DNA from: Vibrio sp. UBA2441
Lineage (GTDB): Bacteria; Pseudomonadota; Gammaproteobacteria; Enterobacterales; Vibrionaceae
Assembly: GCA_002342685.1 (NCBI GenBank)
Contig: DDQN01000073.1
Span: 1 to 24,307 of the forward strand
Reading direction: 5' to 3'
Length of the DNA: 24,307 nt
Of this stretch, positions 22,097 to 24,307 are shown piece by piece. The translations under genes and the position numbers were made by a program. Position 1 is the stretch's first letter. Each line of letters begins with the position of its first letter. The notes under the pieces are model-generated. The model ran no database searches and had not been told where the DNA came from. It worked only from the letters and a program-made list of their open reading frames with translations.

Positions 22097-22951
22097 ATGA
22101 CTCCTCTAAGACAACAATTTCTTGATGAAATGACGGTTCGCCGTTTCTCTGCTAAAACCCAGACGTGTTATCTGCATTGGGTAGTAGAGTTATCAAAGGT
22201 GTACCAGATGTCACCAGACCTGCTAAGTGATGAACAGATAAGCCTGTATTTACGATCTCTCACTAAAGATAGACAGCTAAGTGGCAGTACTTGCTCCCAA
22301 GCTCTGAATGCCGTCATGTTTTTCTATCGTATGGTGTTAAAAAGAGAATTTAAAGAAAGACTCGTTCCACCGATGAAGCGTGATAGCAAGATCCCTGAAC
22401 TGTTAAATCGTAAAGAAGTAAGGGACATTATCAGCCATTGCCGAAGCCTGAAATATCAGAGTGCATTGGAGATTTGTTATGGATGTGGATTACGAGTGAG
22501 TGAAGTCGTTAGTCTCTATGTGAAAGATATTGATGGTGTAGCGAAGCGATTGCATGTCCATCAGGGTAAAGGGAATAAAGACCGATTTGTACCTCTTAGT
22601 GATAACCAACTGAATCACCTGAGAAACTATTGGCGTCACTATCATCCAACAGTGGCACTGTTTCCAAGCCGAGAGCCAGAAAAACAGATGGATATCAGTT
22701 CACTGCAAAAATGCTTTAAAGCAGCAAAGGTTGCGGCTGGGATTAAAAAGTTAGGAGGTATCCACGCCTTACGCCACGCTTATGCAACTCATCAGCTAGA
22801 GGCAGGAATGCCACTGAATATACTCCAGCGTCATCTCGGGCATTCAAATATAAAAACCACGTTGAGATACACGCATTGGATAGGTCACTACAACGAAAAC
22901 GCTCGTTGCAGTGAATTCGACTTAGTTGGAAGACTATGGGAGGTCGAATGA
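22097..22951 (+). CDS. Tyrosine recombinase of the IS91-like element
   Basis: The product has 284 residues. An N-terminal core-binding domain (about 1-90, RRFSAKTQTCYLHWVVELSK) is followed by the catalytic domain. All active-site residues are visible: Arg133 in GCGLRVSEV, lysine in QGKGNKDRFVPL (158 or 161), His223 and Arg226 in HALRHAYATH, His249 in LGHSNI and the nucleophile Tyr258 in RYTHW. The sequence recalls integron integrases and the phage-type integrases found in IS91-family units, but the extra integron-specific helix is not evident. AAGGA lies 7 bases before ATG 22097; an earlier ATG at 22067 lacks this. Its TGA overlaps the transposase ATG. Confidence 0.93.
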   Translation: MTPLRQQFLDEMTVRRFSAKTQTCYLHWVVELSKVYQMSPDLLSDEQISLYLRSLTKDRQLSGSTCSQALNAVMFFYRMVLKREFKERLVPPMKRDSKIPELLNRKEVRDIISHCRSLKYQSALEICYGCGLRVSEVVSLYVKDIDGVAKRLHVHQGKGNKDRFVPLSDNQLNHLRNYWRHYHPTVALFPSREPEKQMDISSLQKCFKAAKVAAGIKKLGGIHALRHAYATHQLEAGMPLNILQRHLGHSNIKTTLRYTHWIGHYNENARCSEFDLVGRLWEVE

Positions 22952-24039
22952 GCATGCTAACCCCTTACCAAACCGTGTTGACCCAAGGTTTAGAAGAAAT
23001 TGATAAAACAATCGTTACACCAAGGCAATGGCAGGTACTTCACCATCTTCGAGATTGTCGTACAGAAAGGATGGGAAGCTATGATTGGCGTTGTGAACAC
23101 TGCGGTTATGAAACGACATGGTATTGCTCGTGTCGAGATAGACATTGCCCAAATTGTCAGGAACAAATGAGGCAACAGTGGTTGATAAAACGAAGTCAGG
23201 ATATTTTACCTGTCGCGTATCACCATTTGGTTTTTACCTTACCCCATGAATTTAATGCTCTCGTTAAGGTATATCCTAAAGAGGTTTATCAATGTCTATT
23301 TCACTCGGTCTGGGCAACGCTGACAGCCTTTGCGAATGAACGTCATCATCTGACAGGACAGCTTGGTGCTTTGATGGTGCTACATACGTGGGGAAGAAAT
23401 CTAAGTCAGCATACTCATATACATTGCCTGCTACCAAGCGGAGTACTGACAAAAGATAAGCGGTGGCAACCAACAAGGAAAGAGAACTACCTGTTCCCTG
23501 TAAAAGCGTTGTCAGTTCGTTTTAGGAAAGAGATGTTACGTCGAGTTCATCTGGTTACAGATACTCATAAAAACTTATTGTCTGATGCTAAAGAAAAAGC
23601 ATGGGTGGTTTACAGTAAACCAGTGTTGCGAAAAACAGAGGCCGTTGTGGGCTACCTGTCGAGGTATTGTAATCGAATAGGGTTAAACCCTAGCCAGCTA
23701 ACCCATCAAGACGGTGGTCAATTAAGCATGCACTACAAAGATTATCGCACCGAACGGGTGCAGAAAATGTGTTGTAGTGCTGGCGAACTACTGAGGCGAT
23801 TGCTTTTACATGTACTTCCTAAAGGAATGATGCGGATCCGCTACTATGGGTTTCTGGCGAATGCAGTGCGAGTCAAGTCTATAGCGCATATAAGGCACAA
23901 TTTAAATGAAAGATCTGTAGAAAAGACTGAGTATGTAAGAGAGCAACCATGTTGTCCGAACTGTAAAAGCAAAGGTATGGTGTTGATGAGTATCACGGTA
24001 AGACCGTCGATAGCGTTTTCGAGTTATCGAACGATCTAG
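22948..24039 (+). CDS. tnpA: IS91-family Y2 HUH transposase
   Basis: The product has 363 residues. A zinc-binding region at 49-70 reads CEHCGYETTWYCSCRDRHCP with NCQ after it. The metal-binding HUH motif is HTHIHCLLPSG (His157 and His159), and the paired tyrosines are Tyr236 and Tyr240 in GYLSRYCNRI. A second cysteine pair near the C-terminus (CCPNCKSKG) may bind zinc. The protein should nick single-stranded DNA at the element end and drive rolling-circle transfer. Length is typical of compact IS91 members (IS91 itself is a little longer). ATG 22948 is coupled to the recombinase stop (ATGA), with GGGAGG 4 bases upstream. Confidence 0.95.
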   Translation: MSMLTPYQTVLTQGLEEIDKTIVTPRQWQVLHHLRDCRTERMGSYDWRCEHCGYETTWYCSCRDRHCPNCQEQMRQQWLIKRSQDILPVAYHHLVFTLPHEFNALVKVYPKEVYQCLFHSVWATLTAFANERHHLTGQLGALMVLHTWGRNLSQHTHIHCLLPSGVLTKDKRWQPTRKENYLFPVKALSVRFRKEMLRRVHLVTDTHKNLLSDAKEKAWVVYSKPVLRKTEAVVGYLSRYCNRIGLNPSQLTHQDGGQLSMHYKDYRTERVQKMCCSAGELLRRLLLHVLPKGMMRIRYYGFLANAVRVKSIAHIRHNLNERSVEKTEYVREQPCCPNCKSKGMVLMSITVRPSIAFSSYRTI

Positions 24040-24240
24040 GTTATTGATTACTTGGAATAAGAGCATCGTAACACTATTGCGAGAGAGGAGGCTTAGTTCG
24101 CTTTAAAAATGGTTATGCAACGAGTATAGTCGTTAGAGGTTAGTCGACTATAAACAATGGAAAATGATGCTACTGGCCAAATCAGCATACGCAAATAAAC
24201 TTCGAAAGAAGTGAGCTTGAAAAAACAAATTCCATAGATA

Positions 24241-24258
24241 GAAGCGGCTAAGTTCAAC
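24241..24258. repeat. Right inverted repeat of the IS91-like element
   Basis: GAAGCGGCTAAGTTCAAC is the inverted partner of 22008-22025. It lies 2 bases inside the right outer hairpin. Confidence 0.7.
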
Positions 24259-24260
24259 AG

Positions 24261-24296
24261 GCATTTATCCAATGTGCTACGACATTGGATAAATGC
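24261..24296. repeat. Perfect 15-bp hairpin at the right end
   Basis: Arms GCATTTATCCAATGT and ACATTGGATAAATGC pair fully around GCTACG. It may be the structure read by the Y2 transposase at the origin end, or a site just outside the element. Confidence 0.65.
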
Positions 24297-24307
24297 TTAA
24301 GCATTAT

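Larger units (their letters stand above)
21981..24296 (+). mobile_element. IS91-like element with recombinase and Y2 transposase
   Basis: The unit of about 2.3 kb holds a tyrosine recombinase gene and an IS91-family HUH transposase gene with overlapping ends. An 18-bp inverted repeat lies on both sides (22008-22025 and 24241-24258, 16 of 18 matching), and directly outside each copy is a hairpin (21981-22001; 24261-24296). HUH Y2 elements such as IS91 use hairpin-bearing ends for rolling-circle transfer and make no target duplication. Exact ends cannot be fixed from one copy. Both genes appear intact, so the element may be active. Confidence 0.75.
24040..24307. other. Right end of the IS91-like element
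   Basis: No gene is seen. The stretch has a subterminal hairpin TATAGTCG-12-CGACTATA (24125-24152), the right inverted repeat (24241-24258) and an outer hairpin with 15-bp perfect arms (24261-24275 and 24282-24296). This is where the replication origin end of the element is expected. The window ends 11 bases later. Confidence 0.6.

Noticed and set aside
24125..24296. Integron attC site or Vibrio superintegron repeat
   Set aside because: The hairpins lack the conserved core sites and the usual bulged two-box layout; the transposase context explains them better.

Overview
The window reads as a piece of a Vibrio genome, most likely the second chromosome. The reasons are AT-rich, well-packed genes; family members typical of Vibrio (DUF3404 histidine kinase, DUF2861, UPF0181, small cold-shock protein); and a gene order, pntA-pntB next to a vxrABCDE operon, that matches my recollection of V. 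cholerae chromosome II. No rRNA, tRNA, CRISPR array or replication origin was seen.

Layout. Bases 1-3884 hold minus-strand genes: a small ribbon-helix-helix protein, a GNAT acetyltransferase, an unrecognised 146-residue protein, a cold-shock protein, a DUF1499 lipid-anchored or membrane-anchored protein, and a membrane diguanylate cyclase with a GGEEF motif and no RxxD inhibitory site. Divergent from the cyclase lie a ComFB-like gene and a small HlyU-family (PF10115) gene. Bases 5033-7955 are pntAB, the proton-pumping transhydrogenase. Bases 8101-12507 are vxrABCDE, a sensor kinase, response regulator, two exported proteins and a tiny UPF0181 protein. The start of the last gene is fused to an intrinsic terminator.

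Bases 12508-13189 are a long non-coding stretch rich in inverted repeats. Bases 13190-20171 form what looks like one functional unit: a membrane histidine kinase with a large helical sensor region, a sigma-54-dependent response regulator of the DctD/NtrC type, then two near-identical 18-bp near-palindromic sites, a good sigma-54 promoter, and a PhnD-PhnC-PhnE-PhnE-like ABC importer. The simplest reading is that the two-component system senses a phosphonate-like or phosphite-like ligand, possibly through the binding protein, and switches on its importer through RpoN. No phosphonate-degrading enzyme lies in the window. The convergent gene after it is an HAD-IIB phosphatase.

Bases 20997-24307 look like accessory DNA: a 32-bp near-perfect inverted repeat, a phage-like helix-turn-helix protein, and an IS91-like element that carries both a tyrosine recombinase and a Y2 HUH transposase in overlapping frames. 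The element is bounded by an 18-bp inverted repeat (16 of 18 matching) and an outer hairpin at each side.

The best candidates for something not well described are the RpoN-controlled Phn-type import locus with its own two-component system and twin operators, the terminator that doubles as the ribosome binding site of vxrE, and the diguanylate cyclase facing a ComFB gene.
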